DNA from: Nocardioides turkmenicus
GTDB taxonomy: Bacteria > Actinomycetota > Actinomycetes > Propionibacteriales > Nocardioidaceae
Length of the DNA stretch: 64,000 nucleotides
Assembly: GCF_011045035.1 (NCBI RefSeq)
Contig: NZ_JAALAA010000009.1
Location: 1 to 64,000 of the forward strand
Direction: 5' to 3'
This document shows, piece by piece, positions 50,859 to 59,568 of the stretch. The position numbers and the translations under genes are program-made. The notes below the pieces were generated by a model, which saw only the letters and a list, made by a program, of their open reading frames with translations, did not search any database and had not been told where the DNA came from. The number at the start of each line of letters is the position of its first letter. The stretch's first letter is position 1.

Positions 50859-52120
50859 TGCGCGATCCGCTCGACATCTGGCTCTACGGCACACGCATCG
50901 CCATCGTGTCCGAGGCGCACGACGGCCGCATCACCCTGTCGTGGACCGTTGAGTCGCAAGAACGTTGGCCCGAAGGGACGCGCCTGCTGTCGGCAAAACT
51001 GACTGTCGGCGACGTGCCGGTTCCCGCACTGGTGAAGAACTATCTGGACGGACTTCTCCCCGAAGGAAACGCCCGAACCAACCACGCCATGAGCGCAGGC
51101 GTCCCGCCGGATGACTCGTTCGCGATGATCCGGTCGTACGGTCGCGATACGACCGGCGCGGCCATCTTCGTCCCCGAAGGGACGGATGACCCCACCGCCA
51201 ACGGGCGATACGTGCCACTGACGCAGGACCAGCTCGCTGAACGGATTCGACGCGCTGACGAGCACTCCCCGGCGGGCACGCTCGGGACGACGGTGGAGTC
51301 GATCAGTCTTCCGGGAATGGTCCCGAAGATAGCCGTCCACCACGAGGACGGCGACTGGTTCGCGTGCAAGGACGGGGCGCCATCGACCTGGATCGTCAAA
51401 CGAGGCAGCTCAGCGGAATCCGGCATCGCTGATGTCATCGACACCGAGGTCGCCTCTCTGACACTCGCTCGTATGGTCGGCCTGACCAGCATCGACGCGA
51501 AGATCCTGGAGTTCGAGGACGTACGCGCCATTGCGGTCTCCCGCTATGACAGGGATCTCGGTGGCCCGCATCCCCGGATCCACCAGGAGGATCTCGCTCA
51601 GGCGATCGGTCTGAACACGTTGGATCCCAACCGGAAGTTCCAGTGGGGTTCGAAGATGCCCTCACTGCGACACGCTGCCGACGTACTCCGCCTCGACGGC
51701 GGCAACCCGGACGACCTCCTGCGACTGGTCACCTTCTCCCACCTCGTCGGTAACACCGATATGCACGCGAAGAACATCTCGTTCATCCGACGGGCCGACG
51801 GGAGCGTGACCCTGAGCCCGGCCTACGACATCTCGATGCATCTCCACCATCGCCGCGACAACAGGCGGTTCGCCTTGGACGTCAACGGGAAGTTCCTCGT
51901 CGACGAGGTCACCATCGACGACGTGGTCGCAGAAGGCCGCTCGTGGGGCCTACCGGAGCGGCGCGCCATCCGCGTCGTGAACCGCACTCTCTCCCAAGTC
52001 GCCGATGCCCTCGACACCATCGACCGCTCCGCTCACCCCGGCGTGAGCGCCGAGGCCTGGGACCTGGTCGAGAAGCGCATCCTCGACGCCAAGAGCGCTC
52101 GCCGAGTCGGCGCGTCATGA
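50858..52120 (+). CDS. hipA: HipA-like serine/threonine kinase toxin
   Basis: The 420-residue HipA kinase has the N-terminal Couple_hipA domain (AKLTVGDVPVPALVKNYLDGLLPEGNAR), the catalytic VGNTDMHAKNIS and the Mg-binding SPAYDISM, all intact. HipA toxins phosphorylate a target such as glutamyl-tRNA synthetase and cause growth arrest, relieved by HipB. GC and codon use are lower than in the flanking genes, consistent with horizontal gain. The end overlaps by 6 nt the convergent SGNH hydrolase gene. Confidence 0.88.
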   Translation: MRDPLDIWLYGTRIAIVSEAHDGRITLSWTVESQERWPEGTRLLSAKLTVGDVPVPALVKNYLDGLLPEGNARTNHAMSAGVPPDDSFAMIRSYGRDTTGAAIFVPEGTDDPTANGRYVPLTQDQLAERIRRADEHSPAGTLGTTVESISLPGMVPKIAVHHEDGDWFACKDGAPSTWIVKRGSSAESGIADVIDTEVASLTLARMVGLTSIDAKILEFEDVRAIAVSRYDRDLGGPHPRIHQEDLAQAIGLNTLDPNRKFQWGSKMPSLRHAADVLRLDGGNPDDLLRLVTFSHLVGNTDMHAKNISFIRRADGSVTLSPAYDISMHLHHRRDNRRFALDVNGKFLVDEVTIDDVVAEGRSWGLPERRAIRVVNRTLSQVADALDTIDRSAHPGVSAEAWDLVEKRILDAKSARRVGAS

Positions 52121-53035
52121 CGAACCGACTCGACCGGTATTCGTGTCAGGATCCGGCGGCTCTTCCGCCTCGGGCGGGAGCTCGGGCAGGTGGTGGCCGA
52201 ACGGGACCTGATGCACCTGTCCGAGGGCGGCCAGGACGGAGGGCAGCATCGCCTTGGCGGTGCGCTTGTAGCCCATCGCGCTGGGGTGGAAGTGGTCGAT
52301 GGCGAACATCTCGTCGGGGTTCGTGATGAAGAACGGCCCGACGACGTCGGAGAGCGAGACGACGTGGGCACCCTTGGCCAGCGCGATCTCCCGCTGGCCG
52401 TCGGCCAGCTGCTTGGCGATCCTGCGTCCGAGCGATCGCAGCGGCTGCGGCAGCGGCCGCACCGCGCCGACGTCCGGGCAGGTGCCGACGACCACCTCGG
52501 CGCCACGCTCGCGCAGGGCGTCGATGACCTCGCCCAGCACCCGGATGGAGTCCTTCTGCGGCACCCGGTGGGTGACGTCGTTGCCGCCCACGATCACGAC
52601 CGCGACGTCGGGCCGGTAGCCGTCCGGGAGCGACTCGAGCTGAGCCGGGACCATCGAGGTCTCGGCGCCGACCACGGCCGCCGTACGCAGCCGCACCGGT
52701 CGCTGCAGCGCCTTGGCCGTGCCCTTGGCCAGCCGTGCGCCGAGGGTGCCGCCCCTGGTCTCCGCGCCCAGCCCGGCGGCGATCGAGTCGCCGAGGACGA
52801 GGAGCTCGACCGGCGTACCTCCGAAGGTCTTCTTGTAGACCTTGTCGGCGTCGATCGCCTCCTCGCCCAGAGGCTTCCCGATCACGTCGCGCGCGTGGGC
52901 CGCCTGTCTCTTCAGCAACGTCACGAACCCGGCGCCGGCCGCCGCCCCCACCACCCCGATCGCACCGGCGACTCCGGCGGTGGCGGCGACCATACCGAGC
53001 CACCTGGCCTCTTCACTCGTCTTCGCGCTGCTCAC
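52115..53035 (-). CDS. SGNH/GDSL hydrolase (membrane-anchored)
   Basis: The 306-residue protein has an N-terminal hydrophobic segment (about 15-41, MVAATAGVAGAIGVVGAAAGAGF in part) and an SGNH fold: block I LLVLGDSIAAG with the nucleophile Ser, block III VIVGGNDV and block V IDHFHPSAMGY. It probably hydrolyses a lipid or carbohydrate ester at the membrane. The N-terminal part may be an uncleaved anchor. Located beyond hipA, convergent. Confidence 0.85.
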   Translation of the reverse strand: MSSAKTSEEARWLGMVAATAGVAGAIGVVGAAAGAGFVTLLKRQAAHARDVIGKPLGEEAIDADKVYKKTFGGTPVELLVLGDSIAAGLGAETRGGTLGARLAKGTAKALQRPVRLRTAAVVGAETSMVPAQLESLPDGYRPDVAVVIVGGNDVTHRVPQKDSIRVLGEVIDALRERGAEVVVGTCPDVGAVRPLPQPLRSLGRRIAKQLADGQREIALAKGAHVVSLSDVVGPFFITNPDEMFAIDHFHPSAMGYKRTAKAMLPSVLAALGQVHQVPFGHHLPELPPEAEEPPDPDTNTGRVGSS

Positions 53036-53076
53036 ATTCCTTATCTGTAGCGCACGAGTGTGAACGCGAGGCCAAC

Positions 53077-54354
53077 CTACGCCCGGGAGAGCCCGGCTTC
53101 CTCGAAGGAGTCGTAGTTGGGGGCGATGGTGGCGCGGGGGCCGACGATGCCGCTGACCGCGTCAAGGGTCTTGAGGCCGTGGCCGGTGTTGATGATCACC
53201 GTCTCCAGGCTCGGGTCGAGCGCGCCGGTCTCGACGAGCTTCTTGGTGACCGCGAGGGTCGTGCCGCCGGCGGTCTCGGTGAAGATGCCCTCGGTGCGGG
53301 CCAGGAGCACGATCGCGGCGCGGATCTCGTCGTCGGTGACCTCCTCGACGGCGCCGCCGGAGGAGCGGGTGGCGTCGAGGACGTAGATGCCGTCGGCCGG
53401 GTTTCCGATCGCCAGCGACTTCGCGATGGTGTCGGGCTTGACCGGGCGGATGGCGTCGACGCCGGCCTTGAAGGCGGTCGCGACCGGGTTGCATCCGGTG
53501 GCCTGTGCGCCGAAGATCCGGTAGGGCTTCTCCTCGACCAGGCCGAGCTTGATCAGCTCCTTGAAGGCCTTGTCGACCTTGGTCAGCTGGGACCCGGAGG
53601 CGACCGGGATGACGATCTGGTCGGGCAGGCGCCAGCCGAGCTGCTCGGCGATCTCGAAGCCGAGCGTCTTGGAGCCCTCGGCGTAGAAGGGACGTACGTT
53701 GACGTTCACAAACGCCCAGCCGTCCTCCTCCGCCGCGATCTCCTGGGCCAGCTTGTTGACGTCGTCGTAGTTGCCGTCGACCGCGATCAGGTTGTCGGTG
53801 AAGACGGCCGAGTTGACCTGCTTCGGCTGCTCGAGGTTGCTCGGGATGAAGACCGCGGTGGGGATCCCGGCGCGGGCGCCGGCGGCGGCCACGGCGTTGG
53901 CCAGGTTGCCGGTCGAGGGGCAGGCGAAGACCTTGGCGCCGAGCTCGCGGGCGGCGCTCAGGGCGCACGCGACCACGCGGTCCTTGAAGGAGTTGGTCGG
54001 GTTGGTCGAGTCGTCCTTCACCCAGATCTTCTCGACGCCGAGCTCCTTGGCGAGGTTCTTCGCGTCCAGGAGGCGGGTGAAGCCGGGCTCGGTGTTGGGG
54101 CTCTGCTCGATGTCGGCAGGCACCGGCAGCAGCGCCTTGTAGCGCCAGATGTTGCGGGGTCCGGCCTCGATCTCCTCGCGGGTCACGGCCGGGAAGTCAT
54201 AGGCCACCTCCAGTGGCCCGAAACACTCCGGACAGGCGTAGTGCGGACCGAGGTCGATCTGGTTGCCGCACTCGCGGCACGATAGTGCCGAGGCGTTGCC
54301 GAAGGCGCCCTCGCGAAGGCCGGCGGTCGTGGTCTCCGTGGTTGCAGCGCTCAT
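53077..54354 (-). CDS. thrC: Threonine synthase with N-terminal zinc ribbon
   Basis: The 425-residue PLP enzyme converts O-phosphohomoserine to threonine and phosphate. It starts with a zinc ribbon (CRECGNQIDLGPHYACPECFG), followed by the PLP-binding NSFKDR (Schiff-base lysine) and the phosphate loop STGNLANAVAA. ATG 54354 is chosen because GGAGGAGG lies 6 nt upstream; an in-frame ATG at 54372 would place the start inside the riboswitch P1 stem. An S-box riboswitch covers the leader. PLP beta/gamma-replacement enzymes of a related kind are an alternative, but the sequence fits ThrC well. Confidence 0.9.
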   Translation of the reverse strand: MSAATTETTTAGLREGAFGNASALSCRECGNQIDLGPHYACPECFGPLEVAYDFPAVTREEIEAGPRNIWRYKALLPVPADIEQSPNTEPGFTRLLDAKNLAKELGVEKIWVKDDSTNPTNSFKDRVVACALSAARELGAKVFACPSTGNLANAVAAAGARAGIPTAVFIPSNLEQPKQVNSAVFTDNLIAVDGNYDDVNKLAQEIAAEEDGWAFVNVNVRPFYAEGSKTLGFEIAEQLGWRLPDQIVIPVASGSQLTKVDKAFKELIKLGLVEEKPYRIFGAQATGCNPVATAFKAGVDAIRPVKPDTIAKSLAIGNPADGIYVLDATRSSGGAVEEVTDDEIRAAIVLLARTEGIFTETAGGTTLAVTKKLVETGALDPSLETVIINTGHGLKTLDAVSGIVGPRATIAPNYDSFEEAGLSRA

Positions 54355-54367
54355 GAGAAACCTCCTC

Positions 54368-54502
54368 CTCATCTTCCCCGATCACGTCTCTCGCGCCGGG
54401 CCGGAATTAGCACCTGCTCCGCTACCCGCCCAGGCTTGGGAGGAGGCTCGCGGTCGGTTGCCGGGACTTCACTGGGCCGTTCCCTCAGTCCCTCTCGATG
54501 AG
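54368..54502 (-). ncRNA. SAM-I (S-box) riboswitch upstream of thrC
   Basis: On the minus strand the leader has the S-box signature ATCGAGAG, GAGGGAACGGCCC, GTGAAGTCCCGGCAACC and GGTGCTAATTCC. P1 forms between CTCATC (54502-54497) and GATGAG (54373-54368). The P2 stem is GGGACT/AGTCCC. The GGAGGAGG ribosome site directly follows the 3' strand of P1, so SAM-stabilised P1 may control access to it. The P3 stem was not resolved by eye. Confidence 0.87.
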
Positions 54503-54587
54503 CAGTAGCGATCGTACGGCAGGTATCCGGCGCCCCACACACCCGGGTTCCACTCCGCGGACCGCTCGTCCACTATTTGGACCGACC

Positions 54588-55499
54588 TCAGCGCGCGCGG
54601 AGCCGGCGCAGCATCCGGGCGTCGTCGAAGCCAACCGCCCGGGCCGCCGACTCCATGGTCGTGCCCGCGGCGATCAGGTGGTCGGCGCGCTCGCGGCGAA
54701 GGGCCTGCTGATACCGGAGCGGCGTGAGGCCGGTCGCGCGCACGAAGGCGCGGGTCAGGGTGCGCTCGCTCACTCCCACGCCGTCGGCCAGACCGGCGAG
54801 CGGCAGCGACTCGGCGAACCGGGCGTCGATGACGTCCTGCACGTGGTGGACGGTGTCGTCGAGATGGTTCCGGTGGCGCAGCAGGACGCTCTCCTGCGGT
54901 TGGTCGCCGTTACGGCGGGCGTAGACGACCATGTCACGGGCCACCCGCGCAGCCAGCGCCGGGCCGTGGCGCATCGCGAGGAGGTGGAGGCTCAGGTCGA
55001 TACCGCTGGCGATGCCGGCCGACGTCACGATCCGGTCATCGGTGGTGAAGAGGACGTCCCGCACCACCCGGGCCTTCGGGTAGCGCCTGGACAGCGCGTC
55101 CTGGAGGTCGTGGTGGGTGGTGCAGAGACGGCCGTCGAGGAGCCCGGCCTGACCGAGGGCGTCGGCGCCCGCGCAGACGCTCGCCACCTCGCCCCCGGCC
55201 GCATGATGTGCCCGCAGCCGCTCGGCGGTCTCCCGGGTGAGCCGGGGACCGCCGACAAGGTCGTACGCAGCCCGCCAGCCCGGCACGACGAGGAGGTCGC
55301 CGGGGTCGAGGTCGGGCCACTCCGCCGCGGCCGCCAGCGGCAGCCCCTGCGCCGAGAGCACCTCCCCCGGCGCGGTGCCGGCGACGTACACGAGCTCGTA
55401 GGGGTGGCCGAGGTTGCCGGCGGTGTGGAACGCCTGTGCCGGCCCGGCGAGATCGAGCAGATGTACGCCGGGCAGCAGCACGAACACGACCTTGCTCAC
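54588..55499 (-). CDS. GlxA-type transcriptional regulator (DJ-1/PfpI plus AraC HTH)
   Basis: The 303-residue protein has an N-terminal DJ-1/PfpI domain (VFVLLPGVHLLDLAGPAQAF, VASVCAGADALGQAGLL with the conserved Cys) and a C-terminal AraC helix-turn-helix (LAGLADGVGVSERTLTRAF, then AARAVGFDDARMLRRLRAR). The protein ends directly after the start of the second recognition helix, so the second HTH looks shortened by about 20 residues. GTG 55499 overlaps the stop of the isochorismatase gene by 4 nt. Confidence 0.84.
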   Translation of the reverse strand: MSKVVFVLLPGVHLLDLAGPAQAFHTAGNLGHPYELVYVAGTAPGEVLSAQGLPLAAAAEWPDLDPGDLLVVPGWRAAYDLVGGPRLTRETAERLRAHHAAGGEVASVCAGADALGQAGLLDGRLCTTHHDLQDALSRRYPKARVVRDVLFTTDDRIVTSAGIASGIDLSLHLLAMRHGPALAARVARDMVVYARRNGDQPQESVLLRHRNHLDDTVHHVQDVIDARFAESLPLAGLADGVGVSERTLTRAFVRATGLTPLRYQQALRRERADHLIAAGTTMESAARAVGFDDARMLRRLRAR

Positions 55500-56047
55500 G
55501 CTGCAGATGCTGCCACAGCCTCCAGCTCGGCGATGGTCGCGATCTCGGCGAACCGGCCGCTGAGCACGAGCTTCGTACGCTCCACGACCTCCTCCGCGGA
55601 CAGTCCGCCCAGCGGCTCGGTGGTGACGGCGTCGGCCACGTAGGTGACCTGGTAGCCGAGGTCGAAGCCGACCCGCGCGGTGGTCTCGACACACTGCTCG
55701 GCGCGGATCCCGCACACCACGAGCTCGGTGACCCCGTGCTGGGTCAGCACCTGCTGCAGGTTGGTGGTGGTGAAGGGGTTGTGGGAGGTCTTGCGGACCG
55801 CGACCTCACCTTCCCGGGGACCGCTGAGGCCGTCGAGATAACGCACGTGGCCCGAGGCCGGGTCGAAGGCGCCGCCGCTGCCGGGCTCGGTGTGCAGCAC
55901 CCACACGACCAGGTCGCCGGCGGCCCGCGCAAGGCTCACCAGCCGTTCGGCGCGCTCGGCGATGTCGGGGTGAAGAGTCTGCGGCCAGGCCTCGAGCTGG
56001 CGGAAGGACTCCTGGATGTCGATGACGATGAGGGCTCGGTTGCTCAT
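55496..56047 (-). CDS. Isochorismatase-family cysteine hydrolase
   Basis: The 183-residue cysteine hydrolase has the catalytic triad: Asp in LIVIDIQ, Lys in RKTSHNPF and Cys in CGIRAEQCVETTAR. Family members cleave amides or enol ethers, for example nicotinamide or isochorismate; the substrate is unknown. It is the first gene of a two-gene operon with the GlxA-type regulator (GTGA overlap), so the regulator probably responds to its substrate or product. ATG 56047 is used; an upstream in-frame start at 56080 lacks support. Confidence 0.86.
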   Translation of the reverse strand: MSNRALIVIDIQESFRQLEAWPQTLHPDIAERAERLVSLARAAGDLVVWVLHTEPGSGGAFDPASGHVRYLDGLSGPREGEVAVRKTSHNPFTTTNLQQVLTQHGVTELVVCGIRAEQCVETTARVGFDLGYQVTYVADAVTTEPLGGLSAEEVVERTKLVLSGRFAEIATIAELEAVAASAA

Positions 56048-56115
56048 GCCTCCAGTGTGCGAGCTGCCCGCTCGACGCACGAGGCATCAAGCGGGCAGCA
56101 TCCGGAACGATCCGG

Positions 56116-58440
56116 TCAGGCAGCGGCAACCGTGCTCTCCGCGGTGGCCTCTCCCTCGGCGGGCGCCAGGGCGCCGCGTACGACATCCCTGACATCGCTC
56201 ACCAGGTTGATCGTCAGCGCCTCCTTCACGTCGTCCGGGACCTCGTCCAGGTCGGGTTCGTTGCGCTGGGGCACGAAGACCTCGGTCAGGCCGGCCCGCT
56301 GGGCGGCGAGCAGCTTCTGCTTCAGGCCACCGATGGGCAGCACCCGGCCGGAGAGGGATACCTCGCCGGTCATGCCGACCTCGCTGCGCACCGGGCGACC
56401 GGTCGCGAGCGAGGTGAGCGCGGTGACCATCGTGATGCCGGCCGACGGCCCGTCCTTCGGGACCGCTCCCGCAGGCACGTGGACGTGCAGCGAACGGTCG
56501 AGCACCGCCGGGTCGACGCCCAGCTCAGCCGCGTGCGAGCGGACGAAGGAGAGCGCGATCTGCGCGGACTCCTTCATCACCTCGCCGAGCTGACCGGTGA
56601 TGTTCAGCCCGGTCTGCCCGTCGGCCGCGGACGCCTCGATGAAGAGCACGTCCCCACCGAGCCCGGTGACGGCCAGCCCGGTGGCGACGCCCGGGACCGA
56701 CGTACGCTCCGCCGACTCCGGCGTGAACCGGGGCCGTCCGACCAGGTCCTTGAGGTTGTCCAGGTCGACCTCGACGTGCTCCGTGCCGGTGGCGAGCTTC
56801 GTCGCCGCCTTGCGCAGCGCCTTGGCGATGAGCCGCTCGAGCTGGCGTACACCCGCCTCGCGGGTGTAGTTCGCCGCCAGCTCACGAAGGGCGTCGTCGG
56901 AGACTGTGACCTCCTCGGCGGTCACCGCGGCGCGCTCGAGCTGCCGGGGCAGCAGGAAGTCGCGGGCGATGGCGACCTTGTCGTCCTCGGTGTAGCCGTC
57001 GATCGTGACCAGCTCCATCCGGTCCAGCAGCGCGCTCGGGATCTGCTCCACGACGTTGGCCGTGGCGATGAAGAGCACGTCGGAGAGGTCCAGGTCGAGC
57101 TCGAGGTAGTGGTCGCGGAAGGTGTGGTTCTGCGCCGGGTCGAGCACCTCGAGCAGCGCCGCCGCCGGGTCGCCCCGGTAGTCGGAGCCGACCTTGTCGA
57201 CCTCGTCGAGGAGCACGACCGGGTTCATCGAGCCGGCCTCCTTGATGGCCCGCACGATCCGGCCCGGCAGCGCGCCGACGTAGGTGCGCCGGTGACCGCG
57301 GATCTCGGCCTCGTCGCGGACGCCACCCAGCGCGACCCGGACGAACTTCCGTCCGAGCGAGCGCGCGACCGACTCACCGAGCGAGGTCTTGCCGACTCCT
57401 GGCGGTCCGGCGAGCAGCACGACGGCGCCGGAGCCACGGCCGCCGATGACCTGCAGGCCCCGCTCTGCGCGGCGAGCGCGGACGGCGAGATACTCGACGA
57501 TCCGGTCCTTGACCTCCTCGAGGCCGTGGTGGTCGGCGTCGAGCACCTCGCGGGCGGCAGTCACGTCGGTCGAGTCCTCCGTGACCACACCCCAGGGCAG
57601 CTCCAGCACCGTGTCGAGCCAGGTGCGGATCCAGGCGGTCTCGGGGTTCTGCTCGGAGCCACGCTCGAGCTTGTCGACCTCGCGGAGCGCGGCCTCGCGT
57701 ACGGCCTCGGGGAGGTCGGCGGCCTCGACCCGGGCCCGGTAGTCGTCGGAGCCCTCGGGCTCGCCCTCGCCGAGCTCCTTGCGGATCGCGGCGAGCTGCT
57801 GGCGCAGCAGGAACTCCCGCTGCGTCTTCTCCATGCCCTCGCGTACGTCCTCGGCGATCTTGTCGCTGACCTCGGACTCGGCGATGTGGTCCTTGGCCCA
57901 GGCGATCACCTTCTCGAGCCGCTCGGTGACGTCCGGCGTCTCCAGCAGCTCGCGCTTGGCCTCGTCGTCGAGGTAGGGCGCGTAGCCGGCGGTGTCGGCG
58001 ATCTCGGACGGATCGGTCAGCCGGTTGACCTGGTCGATGACCGGCCAGGCCTCGCGACGCTGCAGAACGGCGACGACCAGCCGCTTGTACTCCTCGGCCA
58101 GCTCCTTCGCGTGCTCGGTGGTCGTCTCGGTGGCGGGCTCGACCTCGACCCAGAGCGCGGCACCGGGCCCGGTCACGCCGGAGCCGATCTTCGCCCGGCC
58201 GACGGCCCGCAGCACCGCCGCGGGCTCACCACCGCGGAAGCGGCCGACCCGCTCGATCGTGGCGACGGCACCGTACGTGGCGTACCGGTCCCCCAGCCGC
58301 GGCGCGACCAGCAGCCGGCTGTCCGAGCCGGCCCGGGCGGCGTCGATCGCCGCCTGCGAGGCCTCGTCGAGCTCGATCGGCACGACCATCCCCGGCAGGA
58401 CCACGGCGTCCGAGACGAACAGCACAGGAAGCTTGTCCAT
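56116..58440 (-). CDS. lon: ATP-dependent Lon protease
   Basis: The 774-residue AAA+ serine protease has an N-terminal LAN domain, a coiled-coil middle (EDVREGMEKTQREFLLRQQL), Walker A GPPGVGKT, Walker B VVLLDEVDK and the Ser/Lys dyad in KDGPSAG (Ser about 666) and IGGLKQK (Lys about 707). It degrades misfolded and short-lived proteins. A HAIR-like box overlaps the leader, which fits the HspR control known for lon in Streptomyces. ATG 58440, with AGGAGGG upstream. Confidence 0.95.
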   Translation of the reverse strand: MDKLPVLFVSDAVVLPGMVVPIELDEASQAAIDAARAGSDSRLLVAPRLGDRYATYGAVATIERVGRFRGGEPAAVLRAVGRAKIGSGVTGPGAALWVEVEPATETTTEHAKELAEEYKRLVVAVLQRREAWPVIDQVNRLTDPSEIADTAGYAPYLDDEAKRELLETPDVTERLEKVIAWAKDHIAESEVSDKIAEDVREGMEKTQREFLLRQQLAAIRKELGEGEPEGSDDYRARVEAADLPEAVREAALREVDKLERGSEQNPETAWIRTWLDTVLELPWGVVTEDSTDVTAAREVLDADHHGLEEVKDRIVEYLAVRARRAERGLQVIGGRGSGAVVLLAGPPGVGKTSLGESVARSLGRKFVRVALGGVRDEAEIRGHRRTYVGALPGRIVRAIKEAGSMNPVVLLDEVDKVGSDYRGDPAAALLEVLDPAQNHTFRDHYLELDLDLSDVLFIATANVVEQIPSALLDRMELVTIDGYTEDDKVAIARDFLLPRQLERAAVTAEEVTVSDDALRELAANYTREAGVRQLERLIAKALRKAATKLATGTEHVEVDLDNLKDLVGRPRFTPESAERTSVPGVATGLAVTGLGGDVLFIEASAADGQTGLNITGQLGEVMKESAQIALSFVRSHAAELGVDPAVLDRSLHVHVPAGAVPKDGPSAGITMVTALTSLATGRPVRSEVGMTGEVSLSGRVLPIGGLKQKLLAAQRAGLTEVFVPQRNEPDLDEVPDDVKEALTINLVSDVRDVVRGALAPAEGEATAESTVAAA

Positions 58441-58455
58441 GCGGACCCTCCTAGA

Positions 58456-58480
58456 AAGTTGAGTGATACTGGCTCAACTT
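58456..58480. promoter_or_regulatory. HAIR-like box (HspR operator) of lon
   Basis: AAGTTGAGT, 7 bp, GCTCAACTT: the arms match HAIR (CTTGAGT-N7-ACTCAAG) in the core TTGAG/CTCAA with the exact 7-bp spacing. It lies 16-40 bp upstream of the lon start codon. Confidence 0.6.
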
Positions 58481-58540
58481 CCGAGAGCAACCGGATGTTC
58501 CCTCCGGTTAGCGTGTTCGCTGTGAGCGGACGGCGCGAGC

Positions 58541-58613
58541 TGTAACACGCTGTTACACCGACTATCCGGTCGTTCAGAACGACCGGATAGTGCAACGAAC
58601 GACGTGTTACACG
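58541..58613. repeat. Cluster of three palindromes between otsB and lon
   Basis: TGTAACACGCTGTTACA (58541-58557) has 7-bp arms. A perfect 15-bp inverted repeat with a 1-nt centre runs from 58561 to 58591 (ACTATCCGGTCGTTC and its complement). CGTGTTACACG (58603-58613) is a third. The long one can act as terminator of otsB; the TGTTACA-containing pair could be binding sites. Confidence 0.6.
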
Positions 58614-58621
58614 CGCGCCGC

Positions 58622-59476
58622 CTACACCGCAGCCGCGTCGGCCGCCAGGCGGCCCAGCAGCTCCAGGACACCCTCCGGCCCATCCACCTCGAGGTCGGCC
58701 AGCCCGGCGAGCGGGCCGCGGTCGGAACCGGCGTGGGAGTAGACGAGCAGCGTGGGCGACCCGGTGGTCTTGCCCCACGCCTTGACGGCCTCGAAGGCCT
58801 CGATGTCCCCCAGGTCGTCGCCGCCGAACAGGATCGCGCCGGGGTCGACCTCATCGATCAACGTGGAGATCGCGTGTCCCTTGTGCATGCCCGGGGCGCG
58901 TACCTCGATGACCTGCTTGCCGGGCTCGATCATCAGCCCGTGCTCGGCCGCCAGGGACGTCAGCGGCGGGAGCAGGCGCGCGGCGAGACCGTCGGGGTCG
59001 GAGAACTTGCGGGTGTGCACCCCGACGGCGAGGCCCTTCTCCTCGATGTAGGCGTCCTGGGCCCCGTGCTCCGCGAGCACAGCGGGCAACGCCGCCTCGA
59101 AGGCGCCGAGGCCCTCGGGCGGCGGCGGTCCGGCGACGACGCGGTCCGAGCCGCTCCAGCGCTCGTTGCCGTACTGCCCGAAGACGTACAGCTCCTTGCC
59201 CATCTCGGCGAGGGCATCGGCGATCGCGGAGAGCCCGCCGAGCTCGACGACCTGTCCGGCCGGGCGTCCGGTGACGACGGCCAGCGCCTTCACCCGGGAC
59301 GCGAGTGCGATCAGGACCGAGGCGGCGTCCGGATGGATCCTGGCTGCGGCAGGGTCCTCGACGATCGGCGAGAGCGTCCCGTCGAAGTCGAGACCGACGA
59401 GGGTGTCGGCGGCAGCGGCGGCCACCTCGGCGTACTTCTGCTCACCGGCGACGGCATCGGGCTGGAGTTCGGCCAT
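58622..59476 (-). CDS. otsB: Trehalose-6-phosphate phosphatase
   Basis: The 284-residue HAD enzyme has the nucleophile motif GLDFDGTLSP, motif II VVTGRP, motif III HKGHAIS and motif IV FGGDDLGDIEAF. It removes phosphate from trehalose 6-phosphate, the second step of the OtsAB route. Its synthase is encoded nearby at 60555 on the other strand. Start ATG 59476. Upstream on the same strand, with a 92-nt gap, is the LytR_C gene. Confidence 0.91.
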   Translation of the reverse strand: MAELQPDAVAGEQKYAEVAAAAADTLVGLDFDGTLSPIVEDPAAARIHPDAASVLIALASRVKALAVVTGRPAGQVVELGGLSAIADALAEMGKELYVFGQYGNERWSGSDRVVAGPPPPEGLGAFEAALPAVLAEHGAQDAYIEEKGLAVGVHTRKFSDPDGLAARLLPPLTSLAAEHGLMIEPGKQVIEVRAPGMHKGHAISTLIDEVDPGAILFGGDDLGDIEAFEAVKAWGKTTGSPTLLVYSHAGSDRGPLAGLADLEVDGPEGVLELLGRLAADAAAV

Positions 59477-59568
59477 GCCTCAACTGTGACACGGCAACCA
59501 CCTCCGGGCCGACCGAGAATCCCGGGCCGTGCGCCAGATCACACACCGCCGGTAGCGGCCGGAGATCC

